Of a stretch of 48,911 nucleotides of DNA, positions 15,137-22,840 are shown piece by piece. Below the pieces are notes generated by a model that searched no databases, had not been told where the DNA came from, and worked only from the letters and a program-made list of their open reading frames with translations. This stretch comes from an uncultured Alcanivorax sp. (GTDB lineage: Bacteria; Pseudomonadota; Gammaproteobacteria; Pseudomonadales; Alcanivoracaceae). The translations under genes and the position numbers were made by a program. Location: contig CAJXLA010000008.1 of the NCBI GenBank assembly GCA_913055795.1, forward strand, positions 1-48,911, given 5' to 3'. Numbering within the stretch: position 1 is the first letter of the stretch; each line of letters opens with the position of its first letter.

Positions 15137-16575
15137 GTCACCTCCTCGTTGCCGGGCCTGCCGGAATCACTGTGCGACGCCCCGTTGGCGCGCATTCGCC
15201 GGATTTGCCCTTCCACCCACAACGGCAAGAAGGACAACACATCATAGATCTGGGCGAGCAACCGGCCCAGGCCCCGGAAGAATACGCCCAGGACCCGGAA
15301 GACCGTGGCCAGCGTGCGCAACACACCTTCGGCGATCATGCCCAGCACCGTGCGCAGGGAATGGACGAAGGTCTCCAGGGGGATGGCCACGAAAACCAGC
15401 GCGAAGGGCAGGATAAAGCCCAGCCCCATCTGCGCCGCGGTAGTAATCCAGAGGAAACGTGGTTCCTGAACAGACGCCTGGTCACCACGCAGCATGGCGG
15501 CGGTGGCCATTTCATCCTGAATCAGGATTTCGCGCATGAACGCCAGGCCCGCTTCCACCGACGCGAGAATGACCAGAATGGTCAGCGACACCCAGATCAT
15601 GCGCCGGCGCAGTCGATCCTCCAGCGCCGAGATCACCGGGAAAAGCCGGGTAATGCGCATGGATTCCATGAGGAAAAGCCCCATGGAGATTTCCACCAGA
15701 ATGATCACCAGCGCGGCAATATCCGCCACCTGCATGCCGGCGATGGTATCCGTGCCGCCCACCATTTCCGCCATGGGCCGGGCGATGAGATTGAAGTTGA
15801 TCACGGCGCCGCCCACGGCGATCACCAGTACGAAGGCGGAGACGAAGAACTGGGTCAATGACGACGAGGACAGCCGGCGCAGAGCCGCATCCGAGCCCCG
15901 GTTGATCTCGGCATAGTCGTTCATGTGCCGGTCTATGGCGGCGGCCCGGTCGATCAGCCGCTGGACCTTTTTCTCGGCGCCGCTCAGGCGACTGACCAGC
16001 TCCTGCCAGTGCGGCCGGGCCCGGCTCAGCAGACGGTGACGCTTGCGCGCGTCCTGCCGGTGCTCGCGGATGGCGCGAGCTTCCATCTTTTCCATGGATT
16101 TCTGGATGCTGTCCAGCAGCTGCGCCACCTTGGCATCCTGACGGGGCAACCCGGCCACCGCTTCCACCGCCTCGGTCCAGCCCGGCGGTGACGGCGGCAC
16201 TTCGCGCGAATTCTGGTAATCCTCCTCGATGGCCGTGATGGCCTCGCTCACCTGGCGGTGCAGCGCCGGATAATCCCCCAGTTCCTTGCGCACGGTGTGC
16301 TCAATGCGTTCGAACTCGCGCTCCACGGCCCGCTCGGCGGCTTCGCGGCCATGCTCGAGCAGCACCTCGTGGTTTCGCTTCTGCAGCTTGCGATCCGCCA
16401 GCGACAGCGAATACGCGGCCATGCGGCAGACGTGATAGAGGGTATGGCCCAACTGGAACAGCGCCTGACGGGCGGGCGTGCGCGCCAGATACAGCACCAG
16501 CGAGGCGATCAGCAGCCAGATGATCACGGACAATACCGGCAAGGGCGTAATAGCAAGCATATCCGACCAGGCCAT
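15133..16575 (-). CDS. Large coiled-coil multi-span membrane protein, partner of the vWA lipoprotein
   Basis: 480 residues with no family I recognise. An N-terminal membrane span (LPVLSVIIWLLIASLVLYLA, about 11-30) leads into a long charged helical region (about 45-230, rich in Arg/Glu/Ala, e.g. HGREAAERAVEREFERIE) that should form a coiled coil. Four more spans follow: FFVSAFVLVIAVGGAVI, DIAALVIILVEISMGLFL, MIWVSLTILVILASVEAGLA and MGLGFILPFALVFVAI. The tail is amphipathic (VLRTLATVFRVLGVFFRGLG). The start at 16575 has GGGGG upstream; an ATG at 16611 lacks a site. It is the first gene of a two-gene operon with the vWA lipoprotein. Possible envelope sensor or effector; this is inference. Confidence 0.65.
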   Translation of the reverse strand: MAWSDMLAITPLPVLSVIIWLLIASLVLYLARTPARQALFQLGHTLYHVCRMAAYSLSLADRKLQKRNHEVLLEHGREAAERAVEREFERIEHTVRKELGDYPALHRQVSEAITAIEEDYQNSREVPPSPPGWTEAVEAVAGLPRQDAKVAQLLDSIQKSMEKMEARAIREHRQDARKRHRLLSRARPHWQELVSRLSGAEKKVQRLIDRAAAIDRHMNDYAEINRGSDAALRRLSSSSLTQFFVSAFVLVIAVGGAVINFNLIARPMAEMVGGTDTIAGMQVADIAALVIILVEISMGLFLMESMRITRLFPVISALEDRLRRRMIWVSLTILVILASVEAGLAFMREILIQDEMATAAMLRGDQASVQEPRFLWITTAAQMGLGFILPFALVFVAIPLETFVHSLRTVLGMIAEGVLRTLATVFRVLGVFFRGLGRLLAQIYDVLSFLPLWVEGQIRRMRANGASHSDSGRPGNEEVT

Positions 16576-16690
16576 TGTGATTCCCCCATCCTGTTGTTGT
16601 TCTCTGTCCATGCAAAATAACGAAGCGATCGCGCAACGACAGAGGCCTGATTCACAAAAGTACGGCCACCCGCGGACGCTCTGTACCTGG

Positions 16691-16706
16691 TGCGATCACA
16701 GTCACA
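16691..16706. promoter_or_regulatory. CRP/Vfr-like site upstream of the GGDEF gene
   Basis: TGCGA-TCACAG-TCACA matches the TGTGA-N6-TCACA consensus at nine of ten conserved bases. It lies in the divergent region between the membrane protein gene (start 16575) and the diguanylate cyclase gene (start 16842). Motif-only evidence; such matches can arise by chance. Confidence 0.3.
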
Positions 16707-16841
16707 AGATACGACTTGTGCCGTGCCGACGGACCGGCCTGGACGGGAATGACTCTGGCGAGCGCGGGTCCCGTCCCGATGGCATGCACCCAACCACCGT
16801 ATGTGTCACGATCAGGGGAATCGGGCCGGAGAAACAACGAC

Positions 16842-17996
16842 ATGCAATTCCGGGAGCGGTTGGCGGAACGGGTGGGTAACCCGCTGGACTGGCACTCCGC
16901 ACACAAGAGCATCTTCGTGCTCGCCATTATCTGGCTGCTGATTCTGGGCTATCTGGTCTGGGCCTTCGTGGTGCTGACCTGGCCCTTCGCCAGCGCGGAA
17001 GTGCGCGCCGAACATGTCATGCCCCATCTTCCCTGGCTACTGGGCATGCTCGGGCTCACCACCCTTTTCCTGGCCGGGTCCTGGTTCGCGGGCCGCAAGC
17101 ACCCGGACTCCGTGCTGCATCAGCATCTGTGTGCTCAGTGGTACGCCCTGGTGCTGCTCACTCTGGCGCACTTCACCGGTCTGTGGTCGCTCGCCACGGG
17201 CGTCATCCTCTGCGGCGCCGTGGTGGTGGGTTTCATGTTTCTCCACCGGACCGTGGTCTTCGCCGCCATGGGTATGGCCATTGCCCTGCATGCCGCGCTC
17301 ACCGTGGCCATGGTGCGTGGCCTGCTGCCGGACGGGCCCATGCTCGGGCCCGGCCATGATCCGGACGGCTCGTTGAACACCTTCTGGGTGACATCCATGT
17401 ACATATTCACGGCGCCGCAACTGGCGGTGCTCGTGGGGCTGTCCTATTACATCCTCACCCGCTGGCGTCAACGCGAAGCGGAGGTGCGCATGCTGAGCAT
17501 GACGGATCCGCTTACCGGCATGGCCAACCGCCGCGCCATCCTGGCCCTGCTCAAACGCGAGCTGGAAAAGAGTCAGGAAACCGGTTTGTCTGTGTCCGTG
17601 GTCATGGTGGATCTGGATCATTTCAAGGAACTCAACGACACCTGGGGCCACCAGACGGGCGATGCCGCACTCAGCCAGGCCGCTCGCGTGCTGCGCCGGG
17701 AGCTGCGCCAGAGCGACCATGTGGGCCGCTACGGCGGCGAGGAGTTTCTGATGGTGCTGCCCGGCGCCGACGATCGGGGCGCCTCGCTGCTCGCCGAGCG
17801 CTGCCGCGAGGGACTCGAGGCCGTGAGCGTGGATGCGGGCCAGGAACGGCCCCTGCGCGTCACCGCCAGCTTTGGGCTTTGCAGCAACCATCACCGTCGG
17901 GATCTGGGCCAGGACGACTTGCTGCGCGCCGCCGACGATGCCCTCTACCTCGCCAAGGAATACGGCCGCAATCGCATCGAAATCGCCTGCCACTGA
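16842..17996 (+). CDS. Membrane diguanylate cyclase (GGDEF)
   Basis: 384 residues. About six hydrophobic segments fill residues 25-205 (e.g. FVLAIIWLLILGYLVWAFVVL, AALHAALTVAMV), forming an integral membrane sensor. The GGDEF domain occupies about 220-384. The active site is GGEEF (near 298), and RQSD five residues before it is the RxxD inhibitory site, so product feedback is likely. It should make cyclic di-GMP from two GTP and so favour surface attachment. The ATG at 16842 has GGAG about nine bases upstream. It is divergent from the vWA pair, with a CRP-like site between. The heavy His and Trp content of the membrane part may serve a redox or ligand role. Confidence 0.88.
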   Translation: MQFRERLAERVGNPLDWHSAHKSIFVLAIIWLLILGYLVWAFVVLTWPFASAEVRAEHVMPHLPWLLGMLGLTTLFLAGSWFAGRKHPDSVLHQHLCAQWYALVLLTLAHFTGLWSLATGVILCGAVVVGFMFLHRTVVFAAMGMAIALHAALTVAMVRGLLPDGPMLGPGHDPDGSLNTFWVTSMYIFTAPQLAVLVGLSYYILTRWRQREAEVRMLSMTDPLTGMANRRAILALLKRELEKSQETGLSVSVVMVDLDHFKELNDTWGHQTGDAALSQAARVLRRELRQSDHVGRYGGEEFLMVLPGADDRGASLLAERCREGLEAVSVDAGQERPLRVTASFGLCSNHHRRDLGQDDLLRAADDALYLAKEYGRNRIEIACH

Positions 17997-18179
17997 CGCG
18001 CCCGGCCATCGTGCGCGACGAACGGGAACAAGCACTTCCCCCAGCGATCTGGACATAACGGCAACACTCACCCGCTCCCGGGGCCAGGTCAAGCAGGTAA
18101 CCGACACAAGGCCGGTCTGGTGATCACGAATACGCATTCACTGGAGCCTGACCCATCGACCCCATCCCGGCGCTGGATC
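17997..18179. other. Intergenic, no gene recognised
   Basis: Sequence between the diguanylate cyclase gene and the ANTAR relic. No terminator with a T-run, RNA or repeat was recognised. Confidence 0.4.
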
Positions 18180-18557
18180 AATATGTCCCTATCCCTCGGA
18201 TTCTCTTCCCCCAACAGGCAGACAGCGAACACATCCAGGAAGCCGTCCGCGCCGGGGCGCACGCCTGTGTGATGGACAGTCCGGATCCGGCACGCCTGCG
18301 CCCCATCAGGGACACGGCCCGAGTGCGGTTCCGCGAACTACAAGCCCTCCATCGGAAACCGGACAACACGTGCGCGCCTGGCCGACCGTCAGGTCATCGA
18401 TCAGGCCCAGGCCTTGCTCATCCAGCACCAAAACATGGATGAAGAACAGGCGTACCAGGCTATTCGCGAGTTGGCGATGGGACAGGAGCCGGAAGTTCAG
18501 CGAGGTCGCCAACGACACACACAAGTTCCGGCTCTGGGGAACGATGAAGTTCTGAAA
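18180..18557 (+). pseudogene. Frameshifted NasT-like ANTAR response regulator relic
   Basis: Three reading-frame pieces join into the end of a NasT-type regulator. The first reads YVPIPRILFPQQADSEHIQ, AVRAGAHACVMD and DPARLRPI (end of the receiver domain). After a shift near 18370 comes RLADRQVIDQAQALLIQ with NMDEEQAYQAIRELAM (ANTAR helices 1-2). After a second shift near 18478 comes DRSRKFSEVANDT (ANTAR helix 3). NasT proteins bind two-hairpin RNA leaders to allow nitrate/nitrite assimilation genes to be transcribed. The N-terminal receiver with the phospho-Asp is missing and no nas genes are present, so this is a dead remnant. A heptad-flanked terminator follows. Confidence 0.75.
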
Positions 18558-18668
18558 GTGGCAAGAGGCAAGGACCAAGTGGCAAGGAAGAACGAAGGGC
18601 GCCCCAAAAGCGTCCTTCGGTTTTTTGATTTCCTTGCTACTTGCCACTTGCCCCTTGCGACTTCCCAG
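18556..18668. repeat. Heptad arrays flanking a terminator hairpin
   Basis: Left side: GTGGCAA, GAGGCAA, GGACCAA, GTGGCAA, GGAAGAA. Right side: TTGCTAC, TTGCCAC, TTGCCCC, TTGCGAC. The two sides are complementary in class and can extend the central hairpin. It lies between the ANTAR relic and the 3' end of the ABC1 kinase gene, whose stop is 39 bases away. Confidence 0.75.
18593..18626 (+). terminator. Intrinsic terminator inside the heptad arrays
   Basis: The stem CGAAGGGCGC / GCGTCCTTCG, with an A-rich loop, is followed by six T residues on the plus strand. On the minus strand it could also end the kinase transcript, with a weaker T-run. Confidence 0.75.
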
Positions 18669-18705
18669 AGCGTCTGATGAAACCTCCCATAGGGTGCTGC
18701 CTGCG

Positions 18706-20283
18706 CTACGGGTCGATCGCCGCACCCAGAATATGCGGCAACACATACCGATGGACGTCGAGTTCCGGCCGGTAGTGCATGAAGAGCCCGCCCAGGGTGC
18801 CGAAAACCCGCGCCAGCATGATGAACTCCGCCGGCACCTGATGCACCGGATCGACTTCCATCTGTTTCAGCAGCTCGGTCATCATCTGCAGCACTTCGTC
18901 TTCGGAAGGCCACTGGATTTCCAGGCCCTCGCCGGAAAGGGCCGCGTCACGGATCTGCTGCAACAGGACATCAACGAAGGCCAGCAGGGTATCGGGTGCA
19001 CCACTGGCCGTGGCGAAGCCCAGCTCGTCCAGGGTGTCCAGAATGACGTCGGTCTCGCCCACAATGGCGGCGGTGAGAATGCGGTGATACCCGGCACGGA
19101 AGGTTTCCGGCAGATGCATGGTGGCGCCGAAATCAAGCAGGACCAGATCGTCGTGTTCCGTCACCAGCAGATTGCCGGCGTGCGGATCCGCCTGGAAGTA
19201 GCCGGCGGCCAGCACCTGCTCCAGATAGGCGTCCAGCAGACGGCCCAGCAGATCGGCCACGCGGTCGTGCTCGCCAGCATCGTGCAGTTCATCCAGCACC
19301 GGGTTGAGCTTGCGTCCGGGAATGTATTCCGAAGTAAGCACCTGCTCGCTACTGCATGCCCGGATCAGGCGCGGCACGCGGAAACCGGGCCGGCCTTCGA
19401 GCAGCGTGCCGATGCGTTCCATGGCCCGGGCCTCGCCGCGGTAATCCAGCTCGGACCAGACGGTACGCTCGATCTCGGCGGTGATGGTGTCGTAGTCCAT
19501 GGGGGGCAGTGAATCCCGGACGCCGTTCATGAAGAGCTTGAGCAGGGCCATGTCCAGACCGATTACGTCGTGCAGGCCGGGCCGCTGAATCTTGACCGCA
19601 ACCCGCCGCCCGTCGTGGAGGGTGGCCTGGTGGACCTGGCCGATACTGGCCGCCGCCAGGGGCTCTTCCTCGAAATCCGCGAAGAGGGTTTCCAGGGGCG
19701 CATTGAGGTCCGCCTCGATCACCTCGCGCACCGCCTCGAAGGGTTCAGGTGTCACCGCATCCTGCAGCACCGCCAGTTCGTCCACCCAGGTGTCGGGCAA
19801 AAGATCCGGACGGGAGGACAACAGCTGCCCGATCTTGAGAAAAGCGCCACCCTGTTCCAGCGAGGTGTGCACAAAGCGCCGGGCATTCTTGCGGTGCAGC
19901 TTTTCCAGGGCCGCGGGCATGCGCGATTCCGGCAGAAAGGCGGCACGCGTGCCCCAGAAGCGGTAGCTGCCGGACACCTTGGTGAGCATCCAGCCCGCCT
20001 TCGACAGCCGCGCAATCCGCGCCGGCCATTGCTCCACTTCCGCTTGGAGGGCGTAATAACGTTCCAGGGCCGCGTCCGTGCCCCGCTCCAGGGCACGGAA
20101 AGCGTCCAGCGCCTGCTGGCCCAATTCCCGAGCTTCCCAGAGCCCGTGTTCCACCGCCGAAACGGCCGTGTTGAGCACGGCCAGTCCGGCCTTGAGCCGG
20201 CTCTGGCGACGTTCGACCGGCGTGGATTCGCACTCTTCGGACTCGGTGTCCATAACGACGTCGTCCTTCACTGTGTCTTTCAC
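18706..20283 (-). CDS. ABC1/UbiB-family atypical kinase
   Basis: 525 residues from a GTG at 20283 that has GGAG six bases upstream; an ATG at 20253 is an alternative. Family motifs: the KxGQ helix FLKIGQ (about 150), the Ala-rich loop AAASIGQVHQA (about 210) in place of a glycine loop, VAVKIQRPG with the catalytic Lys, and ADPHAGNLL and LLDFGA with the metal-binding Asp. UbiB/ADCK relatives are membrane-peripheral ATPases needed for ubiquinone or lipid handling. This one lacks the usual C-terminal membrane anchors of UbiB and has an N-terminal helical extension (about 20-90), so it is more likely a paralogue. It shares an upstream 22-bp block with the RHH gene behind it. Confidence 0.82.
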   Translation of the reverse strand: MKDTVKDDVVMDTESEECESTPVERRQSRLKAGLAVLNTAVSAVEHGLWEARELGQQALDAFRALERGTDAALERYYALQAEVEQWPARIARLSKAGWMLTKVSGSYRFWGTRAAFLPESRMPAALEKLHRKNARRFVHTSLEQGGAFLKIGQLLSSRPDLLPDTWVDELAVLQDAVTPEPFEAVREVIEADLNAPLETLFADFEEEPLAAASIGQVHQATLHDGRRVAVKIQRPGLHDVIGLDMALLKLFMNGVRDSLPPMDYDTITAEIERTVWSELDYRGEARAMERIGTLLEGRPGFRVPRLIRACSSEQVLTSEYIPGRKLNPVLDELHDAGEHDRVADLLGRLLDAYLEQVLAAGYFQADPHAGNLLVTEHDDLVLLDFGATMHLPETFRAGYHRILTAAIVGETDVILDTLDELGFATASGAPDTLLAFVDVLLQQIRDAALSGEGLEIQWPSEDEVLQMMTELLKQMEVDPVHQVPAEFIMLARVFGTLGGLFMHYRPELDVHRYVLPHILGAAIDP

Positions 20284-20301
20284 GGGTTGCTCCCACTCTT
20301 T

Positions 20302-20323
20302 GGTGTCATTTTTTGTATTACAA
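20302..20323 (-). promoter_or_regulatory. Shared 22-bp block with TTGTAATACAA dyad, kinase copy
   Basis: This block is identical over 22 bp to 20970-20991. On the minus strand it contains the dyad TTGTA-A-TACAA (20313-20323) followed by AAAAAATGACACC. It lies about 20-40 bp before the kinase start. It may be an operator for the neighbouring ribbon-helix-helix protein, or a shared promoter part. Confidence 0.55.
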
Positions 20324-20407
20324 AACAGCGCTAAATAAAAGGCCTTGCGGCCCGGGTGTCTGTCTCTGCTGTCAACTACCGATTTTTCCTGCTCGAAGAG
20401 GGAAGCC

Positions 20408-20427
20408 ACCCAGGGTGCACCCTGGGT
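20408..20427. repeat. 20-bp perfect palindrome after the RHH gene
   Basis: ACCCAGGGTGCACCCTGGGT is a perfect palindrome that follows the heptad array after the RHH gene stop. A short run of pyrimidines follows on the minus strand. It is probably the hairpin of a transcript end. Confidence 0.6.
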
Positions 20428-20461
20428 CTTATACTCGTTCCTCGCACCTCGCCCCTCGCAC
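20428..20461 (-). repeat. Heptad array after the RHH gene stop
   Basis: On the minus strand the stop codon is followed by GTGCGAG, GGGCGAG, GTGCGAG, GAACGAG, then the palindrome at 20408-20427. This is the GCGAGGN subclass also seen after ccmB. Confidence 0.65.
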
Positions 20462-20956
20462 CTACAACGCCTCGATACAGTCACCGCACAGCCAGACCAC
20501 GGGCATGCCTGGATCCGTGGTCAGCCCCCGGAATGCCCGGCTGCCGCGTTTCACCGCGGCACCGCACTGCACGCAATGGCCCGGCTTGTTGACGATCACG
20601 TCCTGCCAGGCATCCACGGCCTCCATGAGCGTCCGGGCCTGCTCGCCGCCCTGATCAGCGGGCACAAAGGGTTCGTCGTCCTTGCGCGCGCCGGCGGCGG
20701 ATTCGGCAATGCGCCGGGCATCCCGGGTAACGTTTTCCACCAGCTGGCTGGAATCCGCCACCACGCTTTCCACCAGATCAAAGCTGTCTTCCAGCACGTT
20801 GCGGATCAGCTGGGACACGGGCACACGCTCGCGCTCCGCCGCTTCCTTGAGCGACGACTCCAGATCCCGCGGCACCCGCGTCTGGATCACCTTGTCCTTG
20901 CGTTCGTCTTCCGCCGCCGGCTTGCGCCCGCGCCGGGATTTCTCGGTTCCGGCCAT
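20462..20956 (-). CDS. Ribbon-helix-helix protein with C-terminal zinc ribbon
   Basis: 164 residues from MAGTEKS; a start at 20977 would place the ATG inside the shared 22-bp block. Residues about 20-55 (DKVIQTRVPRDLESSLKEAAERERVPVSQLIRNVLEDSF) are an Arc/MetJ-type ribbon-helix-helix DNA-binding unit. The middle is helical, and the end has two CxxC knuckles (CVQCG, CGDC), a zinc ribbon. RHH dimers bind short inverted repeats. The dyad TTGTAATACAA stands before this gene and before the ABC1 kinase gene downstream, so autoregulation plus control of the kinase is a reasonable inference. It is followed by a heptad array. Confidence 0.68.
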   Translation of the reverse strand: MAGTEKSRRGRKPAAEDERKDKVIQTRVPRDLESSLKEAAERERVPVSQLIRNVLEDSFDLVESVVADSSQLVENVTRDARRIAESAAGARKDDEPFVPADQGGEQARTLMEAVDAWQDVIVNKPGHCVQCGAAVKRGSRAFRGLTTDPGMPVVWLCGDCIEAL

Positions 20957-20969
20957 AAAATCATTATGG

Positions 20970-20991
20970 GGTGTCATTTTTTGTATTACAA
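20970..20991 (-). promoter_or_regulatory. Shared 22-bp block with TTGTAATACAA dyad, RHH copy
   Basis: Second copy of the block at 20302-20323, identical over 22 bp. The dyad is at 20981-20991. It overlaps a possible upstream ATG of the RHH gene and lies 14 bp before the preferred start. Confidence 0.55.
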
Positions 20992-21224
20992 GAGTTGCTC
21001 ATGCACCCATCTCGAAACAGAAAGCCCCGCGCATACCCCTGTAGCAGTACCCGCGAGGGCTCGCGGGCGCACCAGGGCCGCGCCAACCCGGGGCGAGGCA
21101 GGTTCTTTCGGTGCACGGTCACGGGACCGCATCTCCGATATCGCCATGACCATGCCAGTGACTCCAGCATGGGGAGGTTGTGACAGGTGGGCCTGGGGAC
21201 CATCCGGCAATGGGTCCCGGGATC

Positions 21225-21728
21225 TTACTGATAGCTGGCTGAACCACTCTTCTCGTCGGAATCGCCGTACTCCGGTTTTCCGCCGGATTTGTTCGCCCCC
21301 GGATGCCCGGCTTGCTCCAGCGCCTCCTGCACTTCCGGGGCCATGTATTCTTCATCGTGCTTGGCGAGCACTTCCTTAGCCTGGAAATTTTCCCGGCTGA
21401 CCAGGGTGCCGTTGGCGACAATGCCCTGCCCTTCGCGAAAGAGGTCGGGCAGGATACCCTGGTAATGCACCGTGAAAGCGCCGTTGCCGTCGGTGATTGC
21501 GAAGCTCACTTCCAGGGTTTCCGGATCCCGTTGCACGGAATCCTCGACCACCAGGCCGCCCACGCGCATCTTGCGGCCCACCGGCGCCTCGCCGGAGACG
21601 ATCTGCTCGGGGGTATAGAAGAGATTGATGTTGTCCTGCAACGCGGTGAGCGCCAGAGCCACGGCGATGCCCAGGCCCGCCACTACACCCAGAACGACCA
21701 TCAAACGCTGCTTGCGTACCTTGTTCAT
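21225..21728 (-). CDS. ccmE: Cytochrome c maturation heme chaperone CcmE
   Basis: 167 residues. An N-terminal membrane anchor (LMVVLGVVAGLGIAVALALTAL) is followed by an OB-fold periplasmic domain. The heme-binding His124 lies in LAKHDEEYMAPE, the signature of CcmE, which binds heme covalently and passes it to CcmF/H. The C-terminal tail is Gly/Ser/Lys-rich. It overlaps ccmD by 4 bp. It is the last ccm gene here; ccmF, ccmG and ccmH do not follow, so they must lie elsewhere. Confidence 0.93.
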   Translation of the reverse strand: MNKVRKQRLMVVLGVVAGLGIAVALALTALQDNINLFYTPEQIVSGEAPVGRKMRVGGLVVEDSVQRDPETLEVSFAITDGNGAFTVHYQGILPDLFREGQGIVANGTLVSRENFQAKEVLAKHDEEYMAPEVQEALEQAGHPGANKSGGKPEYGDSDEKSGSASYQ

Positions 21729-21931
21729 GACGACTGCTCGTTTCGGGGATGATTTTCCACCGCTTCCTCGCGCCGCGAGGCACGGCGGATCTCGGCGCGT
21801 ACTTGCCGGCGGCGATGCACCATGGCCACCAGATTGGTCACGATCAGCGCCAGGCTCACGCCATAGGCCGTCCAGACATAAAAGCCGTGCCGGCCCATCT
21901 CCAGGAAATCGGCGAAGGACTCAAAGTACAT
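21725..21931 (-). CDS. ccmD: Cytochrome c maturation protein CcmD
   Basis: 68 residues. A short leader with GRHGFYVWTAYGVSL is followed by the membrane span ALIVTNLVAMV and a basic tail (HRRRQVRAEIRRASRREEA), which is the CcmD pattern. CcmD helps release holo-CcmE from the CcmABC complex. It overlaps ccmC by 11 bp and ccmE by 4 bp, giving tight translational coupling. Confidence 0.9.
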   Translation of the reverse strand: MYFESFADFLEMGRHGFYVWTAYGVSLALIVTNLVAMVHRRRQVRAEIRRASRREEAVENHPRNEQSS

Positions 21932-22673
21932 TCGACAACTCCCGGCGCACCCAGTTCGCGCGGCGCTCGCGCCACAGCACCTCGCTGCGCGCGTTCACCA
22001 GCACGATACAGGCGAACAGCAGATAGAACCCGGCCATGCTGATCAGAAGGGGCGTGAGCATCTCCGGCGGCATGGTGCTTTCTTCAGTCATGCGAATGGT
22101 GGAGCCCTGGTGCAGGCTGTTCCACCACTGCACCGAATACTTGACGATGACCACATTGATGACCCCCACCACCGCCAGCAGGCCTGCCGCGCGGCCCGCC
22201 TGGCGGGGATCGGTGATGGCGTTCTGCAGCGCGATTACGCCCAGATAGAGAAACAGCAGGATGAGCATGGAGGTCAGGCGCGCGTCCCAGACCCACCAGG
22301 TGCCCCAGGTGGGTTTGCCCCAGATCGCGCCCGTAATCAGGGCGATGGCGGCGAGCGTGGCACCAAAGGGAGCGATGGCCTTGATCATGATCTCGGCCAT
22401 CTTCATGCGCCAGACCAGCGCCACAAGCCCGGCCACGCCCATGGCCACGTAGCCCAGCAGCGCCGCGCTGGCGGCAGGCACATGGATAAAGATGATCCGG
22501 TAGCTGTTGCCCTGCTGATAGTCGGGCGGCGCGAATGCCAGCCCCCAGACCAGACCGGCACCGAGAGTCAGCACCGCCAGCGGCCACACCCAGGGCAGCC
22601 AGGCCCCCGTGATTTCATAGAAATACCGCGGCGATCCCAGCTTGTGATACCACTTTTTCAGCCAGTTCCACAT
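21921..22673 (-). CDS. ccmC: Heme-handling membrane protein CcmC
   Basis: 250 residues with six membrane spans and the WWD domain WGTWWVWDARLTS. Conserved His residues flank it (FIHVPAA and the SLHQGST segment) and bind heme before transfer to CcmE. Length and order match E. coli CcmC. A 167-base gap with a hairpin and a heptad array separates it from ccmB, whereas ccm genes usually abut; the cluster has probably been invaded by this repeat. Confidence 0.93.
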   Translation of the reverse strand: MWNWLKKWYHKLGSPRYFYEITGAWLPWVWPLAVLTLGAGLVWGLAFAPPDYQQGNSYRIIFIHVPAASAALLGYVAMGVAGLVALVWRMKMAEIMIKAIAPFGATLAAIALITGAIWGKPTWGTWWVWDARLTSMLILLFLYLGVIALQNAITDPRQAGRAAGLLAVVGVINVVIVKYSVQWWNSLHQGSTIRMTEESTMPPEMLTPLLISMAGFYLLFACIVLVNARSEVLWRERRANWVRRELSNVL

Positions 22674-22793
22674 GCCGCTATGGCTCTCCTTTCAATTGAT
22701 CGGTTTCCGGCGTGGGAGGGGCGTCCCCGCCCGGACTCTTTCCGGATGTTCTGGAAACTCGCGACGAGGATACCGCTCCAACAGTGCCTGTTT

Positions 22794-22840
22794 CCTCGCA
22801 CCTCGCCCCTCGCCCCTCGAACCTCGCACCTCGCACCTCG
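22794..22840 (-). repeat. Heptad array between ccmB and ccmC
   Basis: Read from the ccmB stop on the minus strand: GAGGTGC, GAGGTGC, GAGGTTC, GAGGGGC, GAGGGGC, GAGGTGC, then GAGGAAA. A GC hairpin (about 22715-22735, GGGCGGGGACGCCCC) lies downstream before ccmC. The array splits an otherwise tight operon. Confidence 0.7.
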
